Below are positions 26,165 to 35,048 of a DNA stretch of 64,000 nt, piece by piece; position 1 is the stretch's first letter, and every line of letters begins with the position of its first letter. The notes under the pieces were generated by a model that was given only the letters and a program-made list of their open reading frames with translations, ran no database searches and was not told the origin of the DNA. Source of the stretch: Maricaulis sp048270095 (GTDB lineage: Bacteria > Pseudomonadota > Alphaproteobacteria > Caulobacterales > Maricaulaceae); NCBI RefSeq assembly GCF_048270095.1, contig NZ_JBLWTL010000011.1, positions 1-64,000 on the forward strand, in the 5' to 3' direction. The position numbers were made by a program, and so were the translations under genes.

Positions 26165-27922
26165 ATGGCTCCCGCGGCGGACGCCTATTATGAAAGCGTG
26201 CCCGACTTGACCAAATTTACCGAACTCGGCCTTGCCGAACCTATCCTTCGCGCCCTGACGTCGGAGGGCTATGAAAGCCCGACCCCGATCCAGGCCGAAT
26301 TCATCCCGGACATGCTGGCCGGGCGCGACCTTGTCGGCATTGCCCAGACCGGGACTGGCAAGACCGCGGCCTTCCTTCTGCCCATCCTCAACGGATTGGC
26401 AGCGGCGGCAGGGCCGGTCGAGCCGAAATGCTGCCGTGCCTTGATCCTGACGCCGACGCGCGAGCTGGCGGCACAGATCGAACAGGCGATCCGCACCTAT
26501 GGCCGCCATGTGCGCTATTCCGTGGCGCTGGTGGTGGGTGGTGCCAAGCCGTTCCCGCAAATTCGCGCCCTGTCGCGCGGTGTCGACATCGTCGTCGCCA
26601 CGCCAGGCCGGCTGGTCGACCACATGGAATCCGGCGCCATCAAGCTCAACCAGACCCGTACCCTGGTGCTCGATGAAGCTGACCAGATGCTCGATCTCGG
26701 CTTTCTCCCGGCGGTGCGCGATATCTCGGCCAAGCTCAATTTCAATCGCCAGACCGTTTTGACCTCGGCGACCATGCCGAAACAGATCCGTGCCCTGATC
26801 AAGGACCTCCTGAAGGATCCGAAACACATCTCGGTCTCCGCGCAGTCGCAGCCAATCGAATTGATCGATCAGCGCGTCATCCTGTGCAATCGCGGGTCAA
26901 AGCGTTCGCTCCTGCTCGACATCCTGTCGACCCAGGACATGACGCGCGGCATCGTGTTTACGCGCACCAAGCGCGGCGCCGACCGCGTGCATGAGCATCT
27001 CATCAAATACGGGCTCAATGCCAAGGCGATCCATGGCGACAAAACCCAGGGCGACCGGACGCGGGCGCTGGACGGCTTCCGCCGCGGCAAGATCAAGATC
27101 CTCGTCGCCACCGATGTCGCGGCGCGCGGCATTGATGTCGATGACGTCTCCCATGTCGTCAATTACGAGATGCCCAATGTGCCGGAGGCCTATGTCCACC
27201 GGATCGGCCGCACAGCGCGGGCCGGCAAGACCGGCATCGCCATCTCGCTCGTGGACAATAGTGAAAAACATTACCTGCGCGAGATCGAGCATCTGATCGG
27301 GACCGATATCCCCAAGCGCGGTGCCGGCCATGTTGTCGAGCTCGAGGGTGATGAGGCGGAGGCGGCTGTGCCGAGCAAACCGCGCGCCAAGCCCGTCAAG
27401 CGGGCCTTCAAGGCGCAAACGGGCGGACGCGATGGTGACGCGCCCAAACGCAGTGGCGAACGTGCGGCGCCGCGAGGCAAGCCGGCTGGTGCGCCGCGCA
27501 CCGGTGATGATTTCAAGCGCCGCGAAGGACGCCCGGCACCGGCAGCCTATGCCGGCCGGGACGGGGCGGCGCGCGCTGAGGGCCGACGGGGGCCTCGGGA
27601 CAAGTCATCCGCTGGTACGGCGCGTGATGGTGACGAGTTCAAGCGCCGCGATGCACGCCCGGCCAAGGCCGGCCATCCCGGCCGCGATGGTGAAAAGCGG
27701 GGCGATGCCCGCCCGGCGGCGCGCGGCAAGCCCGGCAAGGGGCCGCGCGATGGCGAGAAGCGCGGTGAGGGCCGTCCGGCCTCCCACGGCAAGCCCTCCG
27801 GGCCCGCGAGGGACGGGGGAAAGCCGAAATTCAAGGGTGGTGAGCGCTCCAAGGGTACGGCTTCGAAGGGCGGTGAAGGCAAGATCTTCAAGCCCCGCCG
27901 TCCGGGCAGCCGCCCATCCTGA
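26165..27922 (+). CDS. DEAD-box ATP-dependent RNA helicase (RhlE/DeaD-like) with basic repetitive tail
   Basis: A protein of about 585 residues. The helicase core (~12-375) shows the Q motif PTPIQ, motif I AQTGTGKT, PTRELA, motif II DEAD, motif III SAT, ARGIDVD and motif VI HRIGRTARAG. The ~195-residue tail is rich in Arg, Gly, Lys and Pro with degenerate repeats of FKRR-x-x-RPA and GRDGEKR type, expected to be disordered and RNA-binding. The start is uncertain: ATG 26165 is used, but GTG 26198 would give a more family-like N-terminus (VPDLTKFTELGL). It likely remodels rRNA or mRNA structure, perhaps in the cold. Confidence 0.92.
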   Translation: MAPAADAYYESVPDLTKFTELGLAEPILRALTSEGYESPTPIQAEFIPDMLAGRDLVGIAQTGTGKTAAFLLPILNGLAAAAGPVEPKCCRALILTPTRELAAQIEQAIRTYGRHVRYSVALVVGGAKPFPQIRALSRGVDIVVATPGRLVDHMESGAIKLNQTRTLVLDEADQMLDLGFLPAVRDISAKLNFNRQTVLTSATMPKQIRALIKDLLKDPKHISVSAQSQPIELIDQRVILCNRGSKRSLLLDILSTQDMTRGIVFTRTKRGADRVHEHLIKYGLNAKAIHGDKTQGDRTRALDGFRRGKIKILVATDVAARGIDVDDVSHVVNYEMPNVPEAYVHRIGRTARAGKTGIAISLVDNSEKHYLREIEHLIGTDIPKRGAGHVVELEGDEAEAAVPSKPRAKPVKRAFKAQTGGRDGDAPKRSGERAAPRGKPAGAPRTGDDFKRREGRPAPAAYAGRDGAARAEGRRGPRDKSSAGTARDGDEFKRRDARPAKAGHPGRDGEKRGDARPAARGKPGKGPRDGEKRGEGRPASHGKPSGPARDGGKPKFKGGERSKGTASKGGEGKIFKPRRPGSRPS

Positions 27923-27956
27923 TCGGGCAATCGCCAGATCGACGTCCCGATACATA

Positions 27957-27986
27957 AACGGCCGCCTTTCGGGGCGGCCGTTTTCA
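27957..27986. terminator. Terminator between the helicase and patatin genes
   Basis: AACGGCCGCC/GGCGGCCGTT with a short loop, followed by TTC on the + strand and preceded by A residues, so it can serve both convergent genes. Confidence 0.75.
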
Positions 27987-28016
27987 TTATTGCCGGGGCC
28001 TGGCCTGATGGGCCGC

Positions 28017-30329
28017 CTAGAAGGGACGGCCAACAAAGACATAGACAGACTGGCGGTCGGCATCGGAGCGGCCATAGGCCAGATAGACCGGGCCCATCAC
28101 CGTATCGGCCGCGAGGAAGACGCTGCCCGCCAGGGTGATGTCGGAGGTGCTGGCCAGATCCGGATCGGCCCAGACATTGCCGGCCTCAAGCGAGGTGCCG
28201 GCATAGATCGGGACGCCGAAGGCCTGGGCATCGCCGCCGTTCAGCCGCCGCCGATAGACCAGCCGGCCGAGGGCATAGGTTTCACCGATCAGCTCTTCGT
28301 CCTTATAGCCGGACAGGCTGAACAGGCCACCGATCCGGTAAAGGGATTCGAGCGGCATCGTGCCTGACAGGCTGGAGGCGGCGTCGAGCTGGGCGATCAG
28401 CGTATCGGGGCCGCGCGACCAGACCTGCATGGCGTGCGCTTCAAGCGTTTCGAAATCAGCGCTGGCGCCAATCGCTTCGCGAGCGACCGACCAGCGCGAT
28501 GACAGGCGCACGCCCCGGGTCGGGAAGAAGGCGCTGTCGAGCGTATCGAGCCCGGCGGACAGATTGAACTGACCGATATCCACCGCAATGGTTTCAGGCG
28601 TCGCAAAGCCGTCATGCAGACGCGCCTCGCCGGTGCCGCGCTGATAGCCGAAGCGGATCTCCGCCGGGAAATCGAATTGCCAGCCGGCATCAAGCTGTAT
28701 TTCGGCGAAATTGGCGCGGTAGGAGCCGGTCCGGAAACCGTCCTCGCGATAACGCGGGACATTGCGCATGACGACATTGACGCGCGGCGCCACGAAGAGA
28801 TGTTGCGCGGTGTCGAAGAGTTTGAACACTTCCGCGGTCAGGCCGAAGCGGTCACCAAATACGGCGTCTACCCGGACTTCGGAGCCGAAACGGTCGATCG
28901 GTGGCGACCGGTATTCCAGGGAAATACGGTATTCGTCATTGCCGTCGAAATCATTTTCCAGCGTCATGCCGGCGCGGATTCTCGCGACATCATCGGCGCG
29001 CGCGACGGCATCGATCACCAGCGCAGTGTTTTCACCGTTCTCGCGCAATTCATAGGTGACCCACTCGAACGCCCCCAGGCCGTAAATCCCGGCGAGATCG
29101 TCGGACAGGCCCGCGACATCGAGGTCTTCGCCCGGTGTCTGGCGGACATGGGAGAGCAGGACGGTATCGTCGAGCCGGGAGGTGTTTTCGATCAGGACTT
29201 CATCAATCCGGGGCAGGGGACGCGAGACCAGCCGGGTATGATTGGTCGCGAGCGCCTGCAATTGTCCCAAATAGGCATTGGCGGCTAGTGTGCCGGCCTC
29301 GATCAACTCGACCCCGCGGGCAAAGTCGCCTGTCGTCAGCGTGCCCTGATCGACCTGGATCAGGATGTCTTGCGGTCCGAGCAGGGCGAGTTGCGCGGTC
29401 TCGTTGGAGCGCACAAGCAGCGTCATCGACTGGGCCATCAGATCGACGCCGGTGCGCAATTCCCCGGCCGTCATCAGGCGTCCCTGCATCGCCACGACGA
29501 TGATGATATCGGCACCCATCGCCTGGGCGACATCAATCGGGATATTCTTGCTCAACCCGCCATCCACGAGAAGCCGTCCGTCGATCTCCGCAGGTGGCAG
29601 CACGCCGGGCACGGCCATTGAGGCGCGCATCGCCATCGCCAGGTCGCCTTCCTCCAGGCTCACAGGCTCGCCTGTGACGATATCGGTCGCGACCGCGCGG
29701 AAGGGAATCGGCATGTCGTCGAACGAGCCGCGCCCTGGATTGAGCACCATATTGCGCAGGGAGAGATTGAGGTTCTGGTCGTTGATGAAGGCCCGCGGCA
29801 GGCGCAGCCCGTCGCGATCAATGTTGAAACTCAGTTCGGCCGGGAAATTCTCCTCCTCGCGCCGGCGGCGGTAGGAGAGCGAGCGGCGCGGCGAAGCGGA
29901 GCTGAAAATGCGTTGCCAGTCCATCCCGAGCACGGCCTGCTCGAGCTGGTCGGCCGAATAGCCTGTCGCGTAGAGACCACCGACCACGGCCCCCATGGAT
30001 GTGCCGACGATCAGGTCAGGTTGGACACCCGCCTGCTCGAGCGCGCGGATGACACCGACATGGGCAATGCCCAGCGCGCCACCACCCGAGAGGACCAGCG
30101 CAATGCGGGGATGGTTACACGGCGCCGGGGCGGGATTGCAGCGCGTCCAGCGGTCCGGTTCGGTGACCGGCGGTGGCTGCGTCATCAGACCGTCGGCATA
30201 ATCAGAGCGCGGGGCCGGCGGGTTCTCATTGGTCTGTGCCATGGCCGCGCTCGCGGCGGCCGCACCGAGCGCAGCGCAGGTCAGGAGCCGAAACCAGTCT
30301 CTGAAACGGGATGCCATGCTGATTTCCAT
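28017..30329 (-). CDS. PlpD-like patatin phospholipase with POTRA and outer-membrane beta-barrel
   Basis: A 770-residue exported protein. Signal peptide ends near ASAAMA (residue 30). The patatin domain (~75-330) has the oxyanion loop GGGALG (82-87), nucleophile S111 in GTSMG and D256 in VDGGLS. A single POTRA-like domain (~355-430) and an Omp85-type barrel of about 330 residues follow, ending in a terminal Phe (FVGRPF) as outer-membrane proteins do. This is the architecture of type Vd autotransporters/patatin-Omp85 fusions, which display or release lipase. ATG 30317 is an alternative start. No operon partner; the gene ends back-to-back with the helicase. Confidence 0.88.
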   Translation of the reverse strand: MEISMASRFRDWFRLLTCAALGAAAASAAMAQTNENPPAPRSDYADGLMTQPPPVTEPDRWTRCNPAPAPCNHPRIALVLSGGGALGIAHVGVIRALEQAGVQPDLIVGTSMGAVVGGLYATGYSADQLEQAVLGMDWQRIFSSASPRRSLSYRRRREEENFPAELSFNIDRDGLRLPRAFINDQNLNLSLRNMVLNPGRGSFDDMPIPFRAVATDIVTGEPVSLEEGDLAMAMRASMAVPGVLPPAEIDGRLLVDGGLSKNIPIDVAQAMGADIIIVVAMQGRLMTAGELRTGVDLMAQSMTLLVRSNETAQLALLGPQDILIQVDQGTLTTGDFARGVELIEAGTLAANAYLGQLQALATNHTRLVSRPLPRIDEVLIENTSRLDDTVLLSHVRQTPGEDLDVAGLSDDLAGIYGLGAFEWVTYELRENGENTALVIDAVARADDVARIRAGMTLENDFDGNDEYRISLEYRSPPIDRFGSEVRVDAVFGDRFGLTAEVFKLFDTAQHLFVAPRVNVVMRNVPRYREDGFRTGSYRANFAEIQLDAGWQFDFPAEIRFGYQRGTGEARLHDGFATPETIAVDIGQFNLSAGLDTLDSAFFPTRGVRLSSRWSVAREAIGASADFETLEAHAMQVWSRGPDTLIAQLDAASSLSGTMPLESLYRIGGLFSLSGYKDEELIGETYALGRLVYRRRLNGGDAQAFGVPIYAGTSLEAGNVWADPDLASTSDITLAGSVFLAADTVMGPVYLAYGRSDADRQSVYVFVGRPF

Positions 30330-30473
30330 ATCCTGATCCGTGCGGCAGTGCCGCCGCCATCACCTTGGTCGAGGAGCGAGAGGTCAAGGTCAAGGCTTCG
30401 ATCGCGCAATCGCGCCTTGCCCTTGGGGGGTAATCACCGCACTTTCTGGCGAAGTTGTGTCTTGGGGGATGAA

Positions 30474-32195
30474 ATGCGCATTATTCTGTCAGCGATTTTG
30501 GGCTTGGGACTCGCCGCTTGCGGCCAATCAAGCGAACCGTCCGCGCCACCCGCATCTGACCCCGCGACCATCCGCGTGCTCGACCAGGGCGAGATCATTG
30601 GGTCACGCACGGCTCGCGGTGCCGAGGCGTGGCGCGGTCTGGCCTTCGCCGCACCGCCGGTCGGGGATTTGCGCTGGCGCGCGCCGCGCCCCGTTTCGCC
30701 ACATGAAGGTGTGTTCGAAGCGCTGACATCGCCGGAGCGCTGCGCCCAGATCACCAATGGCTTTGATTCCGACCTGGAACCGGATCAATTGATCGGCGGC
30801 GAGGATTGTCTCTATCTCGATGTCTACGCCCCCGCGGATGCCCGCGACCGCGAGCTGCCGGTGATGGTCTTCATCCATGGCGGGGCCAATACATGGGGTT
30901 ATGCGGGTCAGTATGACGGCTCGCAGCTCGCGCTCGACCAGGATGTCATCGTGGCAGTCATCCAGTATCGGCTCGGCCCGCTCGGCTGGTTCGCGAATCC
31001 TGCGTTGCGCGCAGACGCGCAGACAGCCGAGGATGCGGCCGCGAATTTTGCCTTGCTCGACCAGATCGCGGCCCTCGCCTGGGTGCGCGACAATATCTCG
31101 GCCTTTGGCGGTGATGCGCAGCGGGTGACGATTTTCGGCGAGAGCGCCGGCGCCCAGAATGTTCTGGCCCTGATGGCCTCGCCGCTGGCGGATGGTCTCT
31201 TCCATCGTGCGATCGCCCAGAGCGGGACGATGCGCAGCGTGTCCCTGGCACGCGCCGAAGGCACCGAGCCCTTGCCGCCGAGCGCGCTGAATGAAATCGC
31301 CGGGCTGGAAGCCGGGGCCCGCTTCGCCGGTGCCAATGCGCCGGCCAGCGCCTTGAGAGCAGCCTCGCTCGAGGAAGTCTTTGCCGCCTATGGCGAGGCG
31401 GATATGCCGCGCGTGATCGAAGATGGTGTGACCTTGCCGGTCGGCGGCATGCGTGCGGTCTTCGCTGACCCGGCGCGCCAGTTCGTGCCCCTGATTACCG
31501 GCAGCAATCGCGATGAGAGCCGCCTCTATCTCGCCTTCGACCCGGAGTTCACCAAGACGACATTCGGAGTGATCCGCAATCGGCGTGACCCGGCGCGCTA
31601 TGTCGCCAATGGCGATTTCGGTGCCCGGCTCTGGCGGCTCGACGGCGTCGATGACGCGGCCGATCGCCTCATCGCGGCCGGGCATGACCAGGTCTGGGCC
31701 TATCGCTTTGACTGGGATGAAGGCGGTTCCTTGCTCTTCACCGACACCGGCGCCCTGCTCGGCGCGGCGCACAGCATGGAGTTGCCCTTTGTGTTCAACG
31801 ATTTTTCGATTCTCTACGGCGATATCGGCAAAGTCCTGTTCACCAACGCCAATGCCGAGGGCCGGCAGGCCGTCGCCAGCGCGATGGGCGCCTATTGGGG
31901 CGCCTTTGCTCATGCCGGCGATCCCAATGCGGGTGAGGGGGACTGGATGAACTGGCCGGCCTGGCAATCGGGCGGCCGTCTGTTGCGGTTCGACACGCCG
32001 GCCGATGGCGGTCTGGAAATCCTCACCGGCAATGATGACTGGGCGCGCCTGTCTGCTGAAATCATTGCCAATCAGGACATCACGGCCGCTGATCGCTGCG
32101 CCATCGCCGGGGTCGCGGCCATGCGCGACGTGGACGCCGGAGCGGCGATGCGCGACGCGTTTGGATGCGCGCCGGCCACCGCCGGGGCTGACTAG
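30474..32195 (+). CDS. Type B carboxylesterase lipoprotein
   Basis: A 573-residue serine hydrolase. A lipoprotein signal MRIILSAILGLGLAAC (Cys16) suggests anchoring to the cell envelope. Family motifs: EDCLYLDVYAP, FIHGGANTWGY (oxyanion hole), nucleophile S224 in FGESAGAQN, the acid in SNRDESR and the catalytic His in GAAHSMELPFVF. It would cleave carboxylic esters; the natural substrate is unknown. GGGGG precedes ATG 30474. A far longer open frame back to 29913 overlaps the patatin gene on the other strand and is rejected. Confidence 0.88.
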   Translation: MRIILSAILGLGLAACGQSSEPSAPPASDPATIRVLDQGEIIGSRTARGAEAWRGLAFAAPPVGDLRWRAPRPVSPHEGVFEALTSPERCAQITNGFDSDLEPDQLIGGEDCLYLDVYAPADARDRELPVMVFIHGGANTWGYAGQYDGSQLALDQDVIVAVIQYRLGPLGWFANPALRADAQTAEDAAANFALLDQIAALAWVRDNISAFGGDAQRVTIFGESAGAQNVLALMASPLADGLFHRAIAQSGTMRSVSLARAEGTEPLPPSALNEIAGLEAGARFAGANAPASALRAASLEEVFAAYGEADMPRVIEDGVTLPVGGMRAVFADPARQFVPLITGSNRDESRLYLAFDPEFTKTTFGVIRNRRDPARYVANGDFGARLWRLDGVDDAADRLIAAGHDQVWAYRFDWDEGGSLLFTDTGALLGAAHSMELPFVFNDFSILYGDIGKVLFTNANAEGRQAVASAMGAYWGAFAHAGDPNAGEGDWMNWPAWQSGGRLLRFDTPADGGLEILTGNDDWARLSAEIIANQDITAADRCAIAGVAAMRDVDAGAAMRDAFGCAPATAGAD

Positions 32196-32307
32196 GGACA
32201 AGTGTATGGCGTCTATGCGGCCGGGCGCAGCCAATGCGAATTGATCCCGGGTGCGCGCAATGCTTGAACGCGGGGGGCTCCTTGAGGGCCATTGCTGGAA
32301 AGCCGTG

Positions 32308-32341
32308 CATGACTGTGCCTGAATCATGACTGTGCCTGAAT
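32308..32341 (+). repeat. 17-bp perfect tandem duplication over a start codon
   Basis: CATGACTGTGCCTGAAT occurs twice back to back (32308-32324 and 32325-32341). The second copy holds the ATG of the downstream hydrolase. The first copy makes a six-codon frame (MTVPES) whose TGA overlaps that ATG. Confidence 0.92.
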
Positions 32342-33192
32342 ATCGAGACTATCGACTGAGCGATGGCGTGCTGTCGGCCCGGGTCTGGACCAATTCCGGC
32401 GCCCCGGTGCTGGTTTTTGCCCATGCCAACGGGTTTTGCGCCCGCGCCTATGACCAGATGCTGACGCCCCTGGCTGACCGCTTCGAGATCATCGCGCCGG
32501 ATCTGCGCGGTCATGGCCGTTCGCGCCTGCCGGCCGATCCGGGCACGCATCGCAGCTGGGATGTCTATGCCGACGACTTGCGGCAACTCTACGACCAATT
32601 GCCGCAGCCTCCTGCCATTTTGTCGGGGCATTCAATGGGCGCGGCCAGCAGCTTGCTCGCCGCGGCCCGTTTGCCAACCCGGCCGGTGCTGGCGTTGGTC
32701 GAACCGGTGATCCTGCCGCTCAGCGTCAATCTGGTGGCGCGCTGGCCCCTGCATAACCTGCTCAAGGGCCGTTTCGGCATTGCCAACCAGGCCCGGCGCC
32801 GGGCCAATGGCTGGCCCGATCGCGCCGCTGTTGCCCGGCGTTACGGGCGCCACAAGACCTTTTCCAGCTGGGCTCCCGGCGTGCTTGAGGACTATCTCGC
32901 CGATGGCCTGGTTGCGGACGAAAACGGGGTGCATCTGGCCTGTGATCCGAATTGGGAAGCGGCCAATTATGAGGCCCAGGGCCATGATTGTCTGCGCGCG
33001 GCACGGATAGTTGGCGACCGCGCCCATGTACTCAAGGCCCCTCGCGGTTCGACTGTCGTCAATCAGGCGGGGTTGCGGCGTCGCGGCGTCAGCATCGAGC
33101 GAATTGACGCGGTCAGCCATTTGGCGCCGATGGAAGCACCGGACCGTGTTTGCGCCTGGATCGCGGGCATTGCGCAACGCGCATTGCGTTGA
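32326..33192 (+). CDS. Alpha/beta hydrolase fold protein
   Basis: A 288-residue protein with the alpha/beta hydrolase signature: HANGF oxyanion region (33-37), APDLRGHGRS (57-66), nucleophile S103 in SGHSMG and the catalytic His in DAVSHLAPME near residue 268. The middle helices form a lid. Substrate is unknown. It follows the carboxylesterase by about 130 bases on the same strand and could be co-transcribed. No normal ribosome site precedes the ATG; the duplicated start region could instead allow coupling from the six-codon upstream frame. Confidence 0.85.
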   Translation: MTVPEYRDYRLSDGVLSARVWTNSGAPVLVFAHANGFCARAYDQMLTPLADRFEIIAPDLRGHGRSRLPADPGTHRSWDVYADDLRQLYDQLPQPPAILSGHSMGAASSLLAAARLPTRPVLALVEPVILPLSVNLVARWPLHNLLKGRFGIANQARRRANGWPDRAAVARRYGRHKTFSSWAPGVLEDYLADGLVADENGVHLACDPNWEAANYEAQGHDCLRAARIVGDRAHVLKAPRGSTVVNQAGLRRRGVSIERIDAVSHLAPMEAPDRVCAWIAGIAQRALR

Positions 33193-33476
33193 GGCGGCTG
33201 CGTCAGGAGCCGGTGATTGTGGGAGCCGTCGGATCCGGCTTTCCACACCGCTCTTTGCGACCCGCTCGCAACTGCCTTGCCTGGCGGGCCCATCCGGCCA
33301 CAATCACTGAAATAACGCCGCCATTTGCCCTTGCCCCAGAGGCCGGTGCGATCTAGCTTCCGCGCCAAATCGGGCAGGGGGCTGTTGCGGTGTTTTGATT
33401 CGTCCTGTGGCGTCTCACAACGAGCACCCCGGCGGATACCGGCCCGGTATCGGACGCAATCTGGCGAGGCCCGGCA

Positions 33477-33845
33477 ATGGACGCGTTGCTTCTCGATTAC
33501 CTGCCTATCTTGATTTTCTTCGGCATTGCGGCGGCACTGGGTGTCGGCTTCATGGCCGCGGCCTTTGTGATCGCGCCCTCGAATCCCGATCCGGAAAAAG
33601 TCTCCACTTACGAATGCGGCTTTGAAGCCTTTGACGATGCGCGGATGAAATTCGACATCCGCTTCTACCTCGTCGCCATCCTGTTCATCATTTTCGACCT
33701 GGAAGTGGCCTTCCTCTTCCCGTGGGCGGTAACGCTGCGCGAGAGCCTGGGGGCGTTTGAATTCTGGTCGATGATGGTCTTTCTCACCGTGCTCACGATC
33801 GGCTTTATCTACGAGCTGAAAAAGGGCGCGCTGGATTGGGAATGA
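33477..33845 (+). CDS. nuoA: NADH-quinone oxidoreductase subunit A
   Basis: The 122-residue membrane subunit has three transmembrane helices and the conserved loop YECGFEAFDDARMKFDIRFY, followed by FDLEVAFLFPW. NuoA sits at the junction of the peripheral and membrane arms of complex I. First gene of the 14-gene nuo operon; GAGG precedes the ATG. A possible but weak promoter (TTGCCC 33331, TAGCTT 33354) lies in the 284-base gap upstream. Confidence 0.96.
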   Translation: MDALLLDYLPILIFFGIAAALGVGFMAAAFVIAPSNPDPEKVSTYECGFEAFDDARMKFDIRFYLVAILFIIFDLEVAFLFPWAVTLRESLGAFEFWSMMVFLTVLTIGFIYELKKGALDWE

Positions 33846-33849
33846 AGCC

Positions 33850-34416
33850 ATGACATCAGACCTCACACCACCTGCTGGAATGGCCGGCCGCGCTGCGGTT
33901 CCCGGATATGATCCGAAGGCACACGATCCCTTCTTCGACGGCGTCTCTGATGCGCTCGCCGACAAGGGTTTCGTCGTTGCCGCCGCCGATGATCTGGTCA
34001 CCTGGGCGCGCACCGGCTCCTTGATGTGGATGACCTTCGGTCTGGCCTGTTGCGCCGTGGAAATGATGCAGGCGTCGATGCCGCGCTATGATGTCGAGCG
34101 TTTCGGCTTCGCGCCGCGCGCCAGCCCGCGCCAGTCGGACGTGATGATCGTTGCCGGCACCTTGACCAACAAGATGGCGCCCGCCTTGCGCAAGGTCTAC
34201 GACCAGATGCCCGAGCCGCGCTATGTCATCTCGATGGGGTCCTGCGCCAATGGCGGCGGGTATTACCACTATTCCTACGCCGTCGTGCGCGGCTGTGACC
34301 GCATCGTGCCGGTTGACATCTATGTGCCCGGTTGCCCGCCCACCGCTGAAGCCCTCGTGTACGGAATTCTGCAATTGCAGAAGAAGATCCGCCGCGAAGG
34401 CTCGATCGAGCGCTAG
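33850..34416 (+). CDS. nuoB: NADH-quinone oxidoreductase subunit B
   Basis: The 188-residue subunit carries cluster N2, the last iron-sulfur centre before quinone. The four ligands are visible: tandem C67-C68 in GLACCAVEMM, C132 in GSCANGGG and C162 in VPGCPPTAEAL. Four bases after nuoA. Confidence 0.97.
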   Translation: MTSDLTPPAGMAGRAAVPGYDPKAHDPFFDGVSDALADKGFVVAAADDLVTWARTGSLMWMTFGLACCAVEMMQASMPRYDVERFGFAPRASPRQSDVMIVAGTLTNKMAPALRKVYDQMPEPRYVISMGSCANGGGYYHYSYAVVRGCDRIVPVDIYVPGCPPTAEALVYGILQLQKKIRREGSIER

Positions 34417-34427
34417 GAGAGGACGAG

Positions 34428-35045
34428 ATGAGCGAAGCCCTCACGACGCTAGGCGAGCATATCGCAGCGGCCCAGGATTCAGCCGTCAAGAGCTGGGATA
34501 TCAGCTTTGGCGATCTGACGATCCATATCCATCGCGACCGCATCACCGATGTGCTGCGCTATCTGCGCGATGATCCGGCCTGCCGTTTCACGACGCTGAT
34601 CGATCTGTGCGGCGTGGATTATCCGCAGCGCAGCGATCGCTTCGATGTCGTCTATCACCTGCTCTCCATGCATCAGAACCAGCGCATCCGCGTCAAGCTG
34701 GCGACCGATGCGGAGACCTCGGTCGCCAGTGTGGCCGAGCTCTTCCCGGTTGCCGACTGGTATGAGCGCGAAGCCTTCGACATGTATGGCATCTCCTTCT
34801 CCGACCACCCGGATTTGCGCCGCATCCTCACCGATTACGGTTTCGAGGGGCATCCGTTGCGCAAGGATTTTCCGCTCTCCGGCTATGTCGAAGTGCGCTG
34901 GGATGACGAGCAGAAGCGCGTCGTCTACGAGCCGGTTGAACTGGTGCAGGCCTATCGCGATTTCGATTTCATGAGCCCGTGGGAGGGTGCCAAATACATC
35001 CTTCCCGGCGACGAGAAGGCCCAAGATGGCCGGAAGGGGGGCTAG
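34428..35045 (+). CDS. nuoC: NADH-quinone oxidoreductase subunit C
   Basis: The 205-residue 30-kDa-type subunit, separate from nuoD as usual in alphaproteobacteria (fused in E. coli). The signature EREAFDMYGISFSDHPDLRR and GHPLRKDFPLSGY are present. AGGAGAGG precedes the ATG. Confidence 0.97.
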   Translation: MSEALTTLGEHIAAAQDSAVKSWDISFGDLTIHIHRDRITDVLRYLRDDPACRFTTLIDLCGVDYPQRSDRFDVVYHLLSMHQNQRIRVKLATDAETSVASVAELFPVADWYEREAFDMYGISFSDHPDLRRILTDYGFEGHPLRKDFPLSGYVEVRWDDEQKRVVYEPVELVQAYRDFDFMSPWEGAKYILPGDEKAQDGRKGG

Positions 35046-35048
35046 GTC

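Noticed and set aside
29913..30473. N-terminal extension of the carboxylesterase frame by 187 codons
   Set aside because: It overlaps the patatin gene on the other strand, and a lipoprotein signal with a ribosome site begins at 30474.
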